Shown piece after piece: positions 14,645-22,502 of a stretch of DNA of 26,207 bases. The position numbers and the translations under genes were made by a program. Within the stretch, counting starts at the first letter, position 1; each line of letters opens with the position of its first letter. Source of the DNA: AC-32 sp038236705 (GTDB lineage: Bacteria > Actinomycetota > Thermoleophilia > Gaiellales > Gaiellaceae); contig JBBRZN010000028.1 in assembly GCA_038236705.1 (NCBI GenBank), positions 1 to 26,207 of the forward strand, given 5' to 3'. A model generated the notes under the pieces. It was not told the DNA's origin. It saw only the letters and a list, made by a program, of their open reading frames with translations, and made no database searches.

Positions 14645-15838
14645 CTAGCCGATGCGCTTGAACGAGCCGTCGCTCTGGATCTGGTAGATGCCGTAGTTGG
14701 CCGGAGTTCGCATTTCGCCGCTAGCCGTGAACGAGACCGGGAAACCGAGGATTGTTGTCTTCAGCTTCGTCTTCGCGATCTGCTTGCGCACCTCGGCACG
14801 GGTCGCCTTGCCGTCCGCGCAAGCCCTCGTGACCGCGCCCACGACTACCTGGGCAGCCACGTACGACGGAAGACCGAAGAACTCGCCGTTGCCCTTGTGG
14901 GCGCGGATGTACGCCTTGACCGCTAGGGCGGCCGGGTTGTACGGGAAGGCCGAGTCGTACGAGCCTACGATCTTCCAGACACCCGGGGCGAACAGGCCGT
15001 CCGAGCCGAACAGCTTGATCTTCGCCTTCCCCGCAGCCCTGAGCTGCTGGCCGAAGGCCTGGGCCTGCGGTGCGAGCTGCCACGGGATGTAGATCCCCTG
15101 AGTGTTGCTCGGGATCTTCGCGATCTTGGACGAGAAGTCCGAGTCGGTCTGGCTGATCGAGTCACGGGTGACCTTGACGCCACGGCTGGCGAGGATCTTC
15201 TGCACGCCGTCGGCCAGGCCCTGCGAGTAGGCCTCCTGGTCGTCGATGATGTAGACCCGCTTCCACTTCAGCTCCTTGGTCATCCAGTTGGCGACCGTCG
15301 GGCCCTGCTTGGCGTCGCTCGGCACGGTGCGGTAGAAGTACCCGCGCCGGTTGCCGTCGGTATGGCCGTCCGTGAGCGTCGTGCGACTGGCGGAGCCCGA
15401 GACGAACCCGAGGCGTCCGCCCTTGTAGGCCGACGTGGACGCGACGACTTCCTGGCTACCTGCCGGCCCGACGACGCCGAGCACCTTGGAGTTCGAGGCG
15501 AACGACTTGGCGACCCTCACGGCGAACGCCGTGTCCACACCCAGCTGCGTGTCGCCATCGATGACCTTGATCTGCTTGTTCTTGTTTGCCCGCTGGGCGT
15601 TCCAGCGCTTCACGTAGTACTTCGCCCAGCGAACCTGCTGGTTTCCGACGTCGGCCGCCGGACCTGTGAACGGGGCTGCGAGGCCGATCGTGCGCGTCTT
15701 GCCGCACGTGATGGCCGCCGCAGACACCGACTCCGCTTTGCTTGGCGCTTTGCTAGGCGATTTGATCGACCCCAGAGCGGCCGTCGCCAGAGCGGCCACT
15801 CCTGCCGCGAAGAGCGCGGCGACTACGAGTTTCCTCAT
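14645..15838 (-). CDS. Branched-chain amino acid-type ABC transporter substrate-binding protein (LIV system 2)
   Basis: A 397-residue exported binding protein of the Peripla_BP_6 type. A Sec signal (M-R-K-L-V-V-A-A-L-F plus an alanine-rich helix to about residue 24) is followed by a Ser/Lys-rich linker. The domain opens with T-I-G-L-A-A-P-F-T-G-P-A-A-D-V-G, the classic ligand loop. Later come V-V-G-P-A-G-S-Q-E-V and the V-Y-I-I-D-D-Q-E-A-Y-S-Q-G strand of the second lobe. No lipobox cysteine is seen in the signal. The ATG has an excellent AGGAGG site and an almost exact second copy further upstream. It differs clearly from the binding protein of system 1, so the two importers probably take up different ligands. 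Confidence 0.92.
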   Translation of the reverse strand: MRKLVVAALFAAGVAALATAALGSIKSPSKAPSKAESVSAAAITCGKTRTIGLAAPFTGPAADVGNQQVRWAKYYVKRWNAQRANKNKQIKVIDGDTQLGVDTAFAVRVAKSFASNSKVLGVVGPAGSQEVVASTSAYKGGRLGFVSGSASRTTLTDGHTDGNRRGYFYRTVPSDAKQGPTVANWMTKELKWKRVYIIDDQEAYSQGLADGVQKILASRGVKVTRDSISQTDSDFSSKIAKIPSNTQGIYIPWQLAPQAQAFGQQLRAAGKAKIKLFGSDGLFAPGVWKIVGSYDSAFPYNPAALAVKAYIRAHKGNGEFFGLPSYVAAQVVVGAVTRACADGKATRAEVRKQIAKTKLKTTILGFPVSFTASGEMRTPANYGIYQIQSDGSFKRIG

Positions 15839-15842
15839 GTTC

Positions 15843-15862
15843 CCTCCTATTGACTCCTATTG
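15843..15862 (-). repeat. Tandem 10-base repeat carrying two Shine-Dalgarno-like sites
   Basis: On the - strand, CAATAGGAGT is directly followed by CAATAGGAGG (9 of 10 bases equal), just before the ATG of binding protein 2. Each unit contains an AGGAG core; the proximal one has good spacing. This may simply reflect slippage, or a standby ribosome site for a highly expressed protein. Confidence 0.6.
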
Positions 15863-15896
15863 GTTGCCCGGTACGAGAGTGAGACTCCAGTTGCCG

Positions 15897-16637
15897 TCAT
15901 TCGTTTGCCTCATACGCGCGCGAAGCGGGATCGCCGGCGGGATGGAAGACCGCGACGACCTTCATCGGCCCCTCGCCGCTGTTCTCGAGGGAATGCTCCC
16001 GCAGCGGGGGCAGGTGGATGCACGTCCCGGCGGCCACGGGCTCGTGCTCGCCGTCGATGTGCAGTGTCCCCTCGCCCTCGAGCACGTAGATCACCTCGTC
16101 GTAGACGTGGCTGTGGTCCGGCGCGCGGCCGGGGGCGATCACGCCGAAGAACTGGGTCAGATCCCGGCAGCCGACCTCGTCCGTGACGAGGTAGCGAAAC
16201 TCGCGGTCGCCGCTCGCCGGCAGCGAAGGCTGGTCGTCGTAACGGACGGTACGGCGGGCGGACGGGGTTGCGCCGTTCTCCCGAGGCGCGGTCGCCGAGA
16301 CGACCGTCAGCGTCTCCGGGCCGGGGTTCTCGACCTCGTAGGACTCGCCTTCGGCGACATACGCGCCGGTTCTGGGCTCGAGCTCGTGAGCCTCGCCGTC
16401 AATGAACAGCATGCCGTGGCCGGAGACCGCGTAGAGGATCTCCTGGATGCCGTCCAGGGCCCGCGTCAGCGAGCGGCCGGGCTCGTAGCGGGTGACGTGG
16501 AGCTCCAGGCGCTCCGAGCCGAGGTCGGAGTCGATCGCGACCGCTCGCTCGGCCGTGTCACCCTCGGCACGAGTCGGCTGGAGTTCGCGCTCCGAGATGG
16601 AATGACCCCGCCGCATCGCCGCATTCTCACACGTCAC
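15897..16637 (-). CDS. Two-domain cupin protein
   Basis: A 246-residue bicupin. The first cupin (about 45-118) has the glycine-rich turns but no metal-binding histidines in its motif 1 (E-P-G-R-S-L-T-R-A). The second (about 163-232) has H175, H177, E181 and a motif-2 histidine H215 in P-P-L-R-E-H-S-L-E-N, so only that half is likely to bind metal. Similar bicupins act on amino or keto acids, ureides or aromatic compounds, or are non-catalytic sensors. The GTG at 16637 follows a GGAGAGGAGG tract; an ATG at 16616 is the alternative. It lies 58 bases before binding protein 2 on the same strand and diverges from the aldo/keto reductase with only 38 bases between. Function unknown. Confidence 0.8.
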   Translation of the reverse strand: MTCENAAMRRGHSISERELQPTRAEGDTAERAVAIDSDLGSERLELHVTRYEPGRSLTRALDGIQEILYAVSGHGMLFIDGEAHELEPRTGAYVAEGESYEVENPGPETLTVVSATAPRENGATPSARRTVRYDDQPSLPASGDREFRYLVTDEVGCRDLTQFFGVIAPGRAPDHSHVYDEVIYVLEGEGTLHIDGEHEPVAAGTCIHLPPLREHSLENSGEGPMKVVAVFHPAGDPASRAYEANE

Positions 16638-16675
16638 CGCCTCCTCTCCAAGAGCGACGGAAGTACGCTCACCGC

Positions 16676-17638
16676 GTGGACTATCGGCAGCTGGGCCGAA
16701 CCGGCCTCGACCTTTCGCGGATCGGGCTCGGCTGCGGGAACTTCGGCGGCATCGGCTCGGCGCCGGAGCTCTTCGGCCGGGGCGAGACGAAGGAGGAGGC
16801 GTTCGCGCTGATGGACGCTGCGTGGGCCGCAGGGATCACGTTCTTCGACACCGCTGCTTCGTACGGCGGTGGGCGGAGCGAGGCCTGGATCGGCAAGTGG
16901 CGCAGCGCGCGCGGCGAGCCGGTTCTGCTCAGCTCCAAGGTGTACTGGTCGGTGACCGGAGACCCCGACGACCGCGGGCTCTCGCGCGAGCGCATCCTGC
17001 GAGAGCTGGATGCCAGCCTGGAGCGGCTGGGAGTGGAACGGCTCGACCTGTACCTGACGCACGAGCCTGACGCCGAGACGCCGATCGAGGAGACGCTGCG
17101 GGCACTCGACGAGCTCGTCCGGTCGGGGAAGGTGCGGGCGATCGGCGCGAGCAACCTCGACGCGGAGCAACTGGAGGAGGCGCTCGAGACGAGCGGACGG
17201 CTCGGGCTCGCCCGCTTCGACTGGGTGCAGAACGAGTTCAGCCTGCTCGAGCAGGGGGCCGGCGGCGTTCTAACGGTCTGCGAGCGCGAGGGCCTCGGCT
17301 TCACGCCGTTCAGCCCGCTCGGCGGCGGCTGGCTGACGGGCAAGTACCGGCGTGGGGAGGGCTATCCAGCCGGCTCGCGGATGACGCTGCGCCCGGAGCC
17401 CTACGCGGAGCTCGCTACCGAGGGGACGTTTCGCGCGCTCGACGCGTTCGCCGCGACGGCCGCCGAGCGTGGCGTCGAGCCGGCTGCCCTAGCGATTGCC
17501 TGGGTGCTGAGTCACCCGCAGGTGACGGCGGTCGTGATCGGGCCGCGCCGCCCCGAGCACCTCGAGCCGGCGCTCGCGGCGCTCGAGCTCCGGCTCGCGC
17601 TCGCTGAGCGCGACGAGCTGGCGGAGCTCTTCACGTGA
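16676..17638 (+). CDS. Aldo/keto reductase
   Basis: A 320-residue NADPH-dependent oxidoreductase of the aldo/keto reductase superfamily with a TIM-barrel fold. The tetrad is complete: D58 and Y63 in F-F-D-T-A-A-S-Y-G, K88 in S-S-K-V, and H129 in L-Y-L-T-H-E-P-D. The G-A-S-N strand and the late A-W-V-L-S-H-P-Q-V-T-A-V-V-I-G-P-R cofactor segment are present. The GTG start at 16676 gives the family start M-D-Y-R-Q-L-G-R-T-G. It diverges from the cupin gene and its stop overlaps the GTG of the next gene (GTGA). It likely reduces a carbonyl intermediate of the local pathway. Confidence 0.9.
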   Translation: MDYRQLGRTGLDLSRIGLGCGNFGGIGSAPELFGRGETKEEAFALMDAAWAAGITFFDTAASYGGGRSEAWIGKWRSARGEPVLLSSKVYWSVTGDPDDRGLSRERILRELDASLERLGVERLDLYLTHEPDAETPIEETLRALDELVRSGKVRAIGASNLDAEQLEEALETSGRLGLARFDWVQNEFSLLEQGAGGVLTVCEREGLGFTPFSPLGGGWLTGKYRRGEGYPAGSRMTLRPEPYAELATEGTFRALDAFAATAAERGVEPAALAIAWVLSHPQVTAVVIGPRRPEHLEPALAALELRLALAERDELAELFT

Positions 17639-18570
17639 TCCCGCTCGAGGAGATCCGGCGTGCGCGAGAAGTTCTCGCAGGGAAAATCCTGCGCACCCCG
17701 CTCTTGCGCCTGGACGGGACGGACCTCTACCTGAAGCTCGAGAACCTCCAGTCGATCGGCTCGTTCAAATTGCGCGGCGCCCTGAACGCGGTCAGCAGCG
17801 CGTCGCCGGAGGAGCTCCGGGCCGGCGTGGTCACGGGCAGCGCCGGCAACATGGGCCAGGGGGTCGCCTGGGCGGCGCGCGAGCTCGGCGTGCCGTGCAC
17901 GGTCGTCGTGCCGGAGAATGCGCCCGAGGCGAAGCTGGCGGCGATCGTTCGGCTCGGGGGCCGCATCGTCAAGGTCTCGCACGAGCGCTGGTGGCAGACG
18001 CTCGAGGAGTCGAGCTACCCCGAGCTAGACGGCCTCTTCGTCCACCCGGTCCAGGACGAGCGGGTGATGGCCGGCAACGGGACGATCGGCCTCGAGCTCC
18101 TGGAGGATCTTCCGGATCTGGACGCGGTGCTCATTCCCTTCGGCGGCGGAGGTCTCAGCACGGGGATCGCGAGCGCCGTCAAGGCGCTGCGGCCGCAGAC
18201 GCGCGTCTATGCGGTCGAGCCGGAGACGGGCGCGCCGCTGGCGGCCGCGTTCGGCGCGGGGGAGCCGCAGTCGATTGCCTTCCGGCCCTCGTTCGTGGAC
18301 GGCGCGGGCGGGCCGTCGCTGCTTCCGGCGATGTGGCCGCTCGTGCGCGACCTGCTGGACGGCGCCTTCGCCGTTTCCCTTGACGAAACCGCCGAGGCCG
18401 TGCGCGTGCTCGCCCGCCGGGCCCGCGTGGTTGCGGAAGGGGCGGGCGCGCTCGCGCTGGCGGCGGCTCTCGGCGGCCGCGTGGAAGGCGGCACGATCGT
18501 CTGCATCGTCTCGGGCGGGAACATTGACGCCGCCAAGCTCGCGGCGATCCTCTCCGGCAAGACTCCTTAG
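17635..18570 (+). CDS. Threonine/serine dehydratase-like PLP enzyme (fold type II)
   Basis: A 311-residue enzyme of the tryptophan-synthase-beta superfamily, like threonine dehydratase, serine racemase and hydroxyaspartate ammonia-lyase. K45 in G-S-F-K-L-R-G-A-L-N forms the Schiff base. S-A-G-N-M-G-Q-G (69-76) is the substrate loop, where HAQG is more usual. G-G-G-G-L (171-175) binds the PLP phosphate, and V-S-G-G-N-I-D closes the cofactor site. There is no C-terminal ACT domain, so allosteric control by isoleucine is not expected and a catabolic role is likely. The start overlaps the aldo/keto reductase stop (GTGA). It converges with the helicase gene with 7 bases between. Confidence 0.88.
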   Translation: MIPLEEIRRAREVLAGKILRTPLLRLDGTDLYLKLENLQSIGSFKLRGALNAVSSASPEELRAGVVTGSAGNMGQGVAWAARELGVPCTVVVPENAPEAKLAAIVRLGGRIVKVSHERWWQTLEESSYPELDGLFVHPVQDERVMAGNGTIGLELLEDLPDLDAVLIPFGGGGLSTGIASAVKALRPQTRVYAVEPETGAPLAAAFGAGEPQSIAFRPSFVDGAGGPSLLPAMWPLVRDLLDGAFAVSLDETAEAVRVLARRARVVAEGAGALALAAALGGRVEGGTIVCIVSGGNIDAAKLAAILSGKTP

Positions 18571-18577
18571 GCCGGGG

Positions 18578-19747
<1,170 letters not shown>

Positions 19748-19872
19748 GAAGTTCGACTCCTTTTACGGGCTCGAGACTTGCTGACCTCGAAACACCCGAA
19801 GGAGGAACGAGAAGCTCATCTCACCGGCCGGCGGGATTGCCGACCGTGCTCACACAGTAGCAGTACGCTGCC

Positions 19873-20328
19873 GTGATGCCGCAACACAGGCCCGAACCGC
19901 TGACCCGCGCTCAGAAGGAACAGCTCGAGACCGAGCTGGCCGAGCTGGAGGGGCCGAAACGCGCTGCGATGGTCGAGGCGATCGCCACCGCGCGCAGCTT
20001 CGGCGACCTCTCGGAGAACTTCGAGTACCACGCGGCGAAGAACGAGCAGGGCCTGCTCGAGCGGCGGATCACCATCCTGCGCGACCGGCTCGACCGCGCC
20101 GTGCTCGTCGACGAGCACGCCGCGACCGGCGACACCGTCGCCGTCGGCTCGAAGGTCGAGGTCGAGGACGAGCAGGGCGCGAGCCTGCAGATCGAAATCT
20201 CGAGCGTCGGCGGCGTCTCGCCCGACTCGCCCGTCGGGCGCGCGCTGATAGGCGCGAAGGTCGGCGAGGAAGTCGAGATCCAGGCCCCCAGCGGCGCCTG
20301 GCGCGCGCGGGTGGTATCGGTCACCTAG
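19873..20328 (+). CDS. greA: Transcription elongation factor GreA
   Basis: A 151-residue protein with an N-terminal antiparallel coiled coil (about 10-80) and a C-terminal FKBP-like domain. The tip holds G-D-L-S-E-N-F-E-Y-H-A-A-K with D45 and E48, the acidic residues that reach the RNA polymerase active centre and stimulate cleavage of backtracked RNA. Start is GTG 19873 or ATG 19876, one codon apart. Its stop shares the four bases CTAG with the stop of the converging gene. The C-terminal half is less conserved by eye, so GreB or another Gre-like factor is a minor alternative. Confidence 0.92.
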   Translation: MMPQHRPEPLTRAQKEQLETELAELEGPKRAAMVEAIATARSFGDLSENFEYHAAKNEQGLLERRITILRDRLDRAVLVDEHAATGDTVAVGSKVEVEDEQGASLQIEISSVGGVSPDSPVGRALIGAKVGEEVEIQAPSGAWRARVVSVT

Positions 20329-20975
20329 TGGTCGGGTAGCACGAAGAAGGCGATCGCCGTGTACTGGCAGGCGACCGCGACGATCACGAGGGCGTGGAAG
20401 ACCTCGTGGTACCCGAAGACCGCGGGGAGCGGATCCGGGCGGCGCAGCGCGTAGACGAGGGCCCCGGCCGTGTAGGCGAGCCCGCCGGCGAGCACGAGCA
20501 CGGAGCCGGCGATCCCGACCCGGTCGAGGATCTGCGGGAAGACGACGACCGCGACCCAGCCGAGACCGATCCCGATCACCGCTGAGAGCCACTTGGGGGC
20601 GTCCACCCAGAGGAATTTGAGCGCGATCGCCATAGCTGCGCCGACCCAGACGATCCCGAGCACGACCAGCCGCCAGTTCCCGTTGAGAACGAGCAGCCCG
20701 ACCGGGGTGTAGCTGCCGGCGATCAGCGCGTAGATGCCGGCGTGGTCGAGGCGACGCATCCACCGGCGCCGGGCCTCCGGCCAGTCGACGGTGTGGTAGA
20801 GCGCGCTCGCGCCGAACATGGTCACGACGCTGGTCCCGAAGGCGATTGCGGCGGCGCGGCCGGCGGAGGTCTCGACTTCGAGGCCGATCGCCACGCCGAG
20901 CGGAATCGTCAGGAAGAACGCGATTCGGTGAGAGACACCCCGAAAGCGGGGCCGTGCGCCGCTAGCGGCCGCCAC
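20325..20975 (-). CDS. Haemolysin III family membrane protein (PAQR/YqfA type)
   Basis: A 216-residue protein with seven hydrophobic segments. It has the family motifs S-A-L-Y-H-T near the first helices, R-R-L-D-H-A-G-I-Y-A-L-I-A-G-S-Y-T-P in the middle and F-G-Y-H-E-V-F-H near the end; the H, D and H-x-x-x-H residues form a metal site in this CREST superfamily. Bacterial members are named after a Bacillus haemolysin but probably act as membrane amidohydrolase-like enzymes or in lipid homeostasis. The GTG start overlaps the end of the cold-shock-like gene by 14 bases, so the two form one transcription unit. Confidence 0.9.
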   Translation of the reverse strand: MAAASGARPRFRGVSHRIAFFLTIPLGVAIGLEVETSAGRAAAIAFGTSVVTMFGASALYHTVDWPEARRRWMRRLDHAGIYALIAGSYTPVGLLVLNGNWRLVVLGIVWVGAAMAIALKFLWVDAPKWLSAVIGIGLGWVAVVVFPQILDRVGIAGSVLVLAGGLAYTAGALVYALRRPDPLPAVFGYHEVFHALVIVAVACQYTAIAFFVLPDH

Positions 20976-21210
20976 GGTGGCGGAGGCGAGCTCGCCGTGG
21001 AGCGTCCTCGGTCACGAAGACAACGTTTTGCGCTTCGCGCCCTGCGTCGTTGACGGTGACCTCGAAGCTGACGACGGCATCTGCACACCGTCCGACCGGC
21101 CTCTTCCCGTCGGCGAAGCCGGTTCCCAGGACGGACAGGCGCTCGCCCTCCTCGGTCTGGATGAAGCCGAAGTCCTTGACTTCGTTGAACCAGAGCATCG
21201 TTCCGCGCAT
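20962..21210 (-). CDS. Divergent cold-shock-domain protein with arginine-rich tail
   Basis: An 82-residue OB-fold protein. The start R-G-T-M-L-W-F-N-E-V-K-D-F-G-F-I matches the CspA pattern (G-T-V-K-W-F-N, K-G-F-G-F-I, the RNP1 site). The second nucleic-acid motif, normally V-F-V-H, reads L-S-V-L (25-28), so binding is probably weaker or different. The C-terminus is basic (P-R-R-A-R-L-R-H-R-G-G-R). ATG 21210 was chosen because AAAGG precedes it with good spacing and it gives the family N-terminus; the frame is open back to a TTG at 21261. It lies 154 bases downstream of tRNA-Lys on the same strand, with a long leader as is common for cold-shock genes. Confidence 0.8.
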   Translation of the reverse strand: MRGTMLWFNEVKDFGFIQTEEGERLSVLGTGFADGKRPVGRCADAVVSFEVTVNDAGREAQNVVFVTEDAPRRARLRHRGGR

Positions 21211-21364
21211 CGTCTGCCTTTCGCCGGTAACACGAGTCAAAGAAACCATCTCCTCTACCAATGATGAACGGTAGATGGGGGCTTCGCGCCGGCCAGGTAC
21301 ACGCTCTGTGGGCGGGTCCAGGGTAGCAGGCGGGCTGGACTTTCTCTGCCGCGGGCCGACGGAG

Positions 21365-21437
21365 TGGGCCGGGCAGGTCTCGAACCTGCGACCTTGGGAT
21401 TAAAAGTCCCCTGCTCTACCAACTGAGCTACCGGCCC
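21365..21437 (-). tRNA. tRNA-Lys (anticodon TTT)
   Basis: A full 73-nt cloverleaf on the - strand. The acceptor stem GGGCCGG pairs with CCGGCCC, followed by discriminator A. The D arm is GCTC/GAGC, the anticodon loop is CTTTTAA, and the T arm is GCAGG-TTCGAGA-CCTGC. The first anticodon-stem pair (27-43) is G-A, a mismatch. The CCA end is not encoded. A TATACT box ends 10 bases before the mature 5' end. Confidence 0.96.
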
Positions 21438-21447
21438 GCCGGACGCG

Positions 21448-21453
21448 AGTATA
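21448..21453 (-). promoter_or_regulatory. -10 box of the tRNA-Lys promoter
   Basis: TATACT on the - strand, ten bases before the mature tRNA-Lys, which would give a primary transcript with a leader of only a few bases. The -35 region with a 17-base spacer (GCAGTT) is poor, so only the -10 element is called. It lies in the 44-base gap to the divergent SRPBCC gene. Confidence 0.5.
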
Positions 21454-21481
21454 GGCGTGAGAGCTCGGGTAACTGCACCTC

Positions 21482-21910
21482 GTGATTCGGATCGACCTCA
21501 ACGTCGAGATCGCGCGCACGCCGGAGGACGTTTTCGAGCTCCTGAGCGACATCGAGCGGCTGCCGGAGTGGCAGACGAGCGCCATCGAAGCCCACGTGGA
21601 CGGCCCGCTCGGCGAGGGCTCGCGCGTGATCGAGAAGCGCAGGCTCCTCGGGCGGGAGGTGGACACCGAGCTCGAGGTCGTGGCCTACGAGCCCCCGACG
21701 CGGCTGACCCTGCGCTCGCTCGGCGGGCCGGTCGACTTCACGGTCGACCACGAGCTGGCCGTGCAGGGTGGGGGCACGCAGCTCAGGTTCGTCGCCGAGG
21801 CCCAGCCTGGTGGGCTCCTCAGGCTCACCGAGCCCGTGCTCGCGCGCACGGCCGAGCAGGAGTTCCGCCGGGACTTCGACCGGCTGAAGGAGCTCCTCGA
21901 GAGCGGCTAG
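21482..21910 (+). CDS. SRPBCC-family (START/Bet v 1-like) protein
   Basis: A 142-residue hydrophobic-cavity protein. It opens with a beta strand (I-R-I-D-L-N-V-E-I) and A-R-T-P-E-D-V-F-E-L-L-S-D-I-E-R-L-P-E-W-Q, the hallmark of polyketide cyclase/CoxG-type SRPBCC proteins. It then shows alternating strands and a final long helix (T-A-E-Q-E-F-R-R-D-F-D-R-L-K-E-L-L). Such proteins bind or transform lipophilic small molecules; no ligand can be named. GTG start without a clear ribosome binding site, divergent from tRNA-Lys. Its stop shares CTAG with the converging small exported protein. Confidence 0.82.
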   Translation: MIRIDLNVEIARTPEDVFELLSDIERLPEWQTSAIEAHVDGPLGEGSRVIEKRRLLGREVDTELEVVAYEPPTRLTLRSLGGPVDFTVDHELAVQGGGTQLRFVAEAQPGGLLRLTEPVLARTAEQEFRRDFDRLKELLESG

Positions 21911-22272
21911 AGCGGCTTGACCTTGACGATCCGGAATAAGGCAGTCGCCTTGACGCGGCAGGCTCGCTGGCATGCGCGCACGACGTACTGCCCGGCATAG
22001 GCCGAGCGGGAGATCACCCTCGCGTAGCGGAAGCCGCCGGAGGCATTCGCCTTCAGCGTTGTCCAGTGCGCCGTGGGCTGGCTGTTGGGGCGGCCGACGT
22101 CGATCGCCACCTTGAACTTGGGCACGAACCCGCTGCCCTTGACGGTGAGCGTGGCGCCTCGCCCGACAAGCGTGGGGGTGACGTGAAGCTTCGCTACGGC
22201 GGTCGTGCTGCCGGCGACCCCTGCCAGCGAAAGGCCCGTCAGCGCCGCAAGCAGCAATGCGGAGCGTCGCAT
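21907..22272 (-). CDS. Small exported Ig/IPT-like domain protein, function unknown
   Basis: A 121-residue protein with a clear signal peptide (M-R-R-S-A-L-L-L-A-A-L-T-G plus a hydrophobic stretch, cleavage probably near A-V-A at about 25-27). The mature part looks like one beta-sandwich domain: L-V-G-R-G-A-T-L-T-V-K-G-S-G-F-V-P resembles the first strands of IPT/TIG and similar Ig-like folds. Near the end, Y-V-V-R-A-C-Q-R-A-C-R-V has two cysteines that could form a disulfide. No anchor or LPxTG is seen. The ATG start is next to the tRNA-Glu promoter on the other strand. Likely a secreted or cell-surface protein. Confidence 0.72.
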   Translation of the reverse strand: MRRSALLLAALTGLSLAGVAGSTTAVAKLHVTPTLVGRGATLTVKGSGFVPKFKVAIDVGRPNSQPTAHWTTLKANASGGFRYARVISRSAYAGQYVVRACQRACRVKATALFRIVKVKPL

Positions 22273-22295
22273 GACCAGGATCTTAACGCGGGGGC

Positions 22296-22301
22296 TATCC
22301 T
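22296..22301 (+). promoter_or_regulatory. -10 box of the tRNA-Glu/tRNA-Val promoter
   Basis: TATCCT at 22296-22301, ten bases before the mature tRNA-Glu, the same distance as for tRNA-Lys. An ATGACC at 22271-22276, overlapping the start codon of the divergent exported protein, is the only -35-like match and gives a 19-base spacer. Visual call. Confidence 0.45.
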
Positions 22302-22311
22302 TCCGCCGGCT

Positions 22312-22384
22312 GCCCCCGTCGACTAGCGGCCTAGGTCACGGCCCTTTCAAGGCCGTAGCACGGGTTCGAATCCCGTCGGGGGCA
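22312..22384 (+). tRNA. tRNA-Glu (anticodon TTC)
   Basis: A 73-nt cloverleaf. The acceptor GCCCCCG pairs with CGGGGGC, discriminator A. The D stem pairs GAC with GTC. The anticodon stem CGGCC/GGCCG carries the loop CTTTCAA. The T arm is ACGGG-TTCGAAT-CCCGT. CCA is not encoded. It is followed after one base by tRNA-Val, so both come from one transcript. Confidence 0.96.
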
Positions 22385-22385
22385 T

Positions 22386-22458
22386 GGGCGGTTAGCTCAG
22401 CTGGGAGAGCGCCTGGTTTACACCCAGGAGGTCGGCAGTTCGATCCTGTCACCGCCCA
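22386..22458 (+). tRNA. tRNA-Val (anticodon TAC)
   Basis: A 73-nt cloverleaf. The acceptor GGGCGGT pairs with ACCGCCC, discriminator A. The D stem is GCTC/GAGC. The anticodon stem CCTGG/CCAGG carries the loop TTTACAC. The T arm is GGCAG-TTCGATC-CTGTC with one G-T pair. CCA is not encoded. A short T-run follows within the next ten bases. Confidence 0.96.
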
Positions 22459-22502
22459 TATTTTTCGTTCAGGTCTGCCGGGGTTCCGCCGATACAGGAC
22501 AC

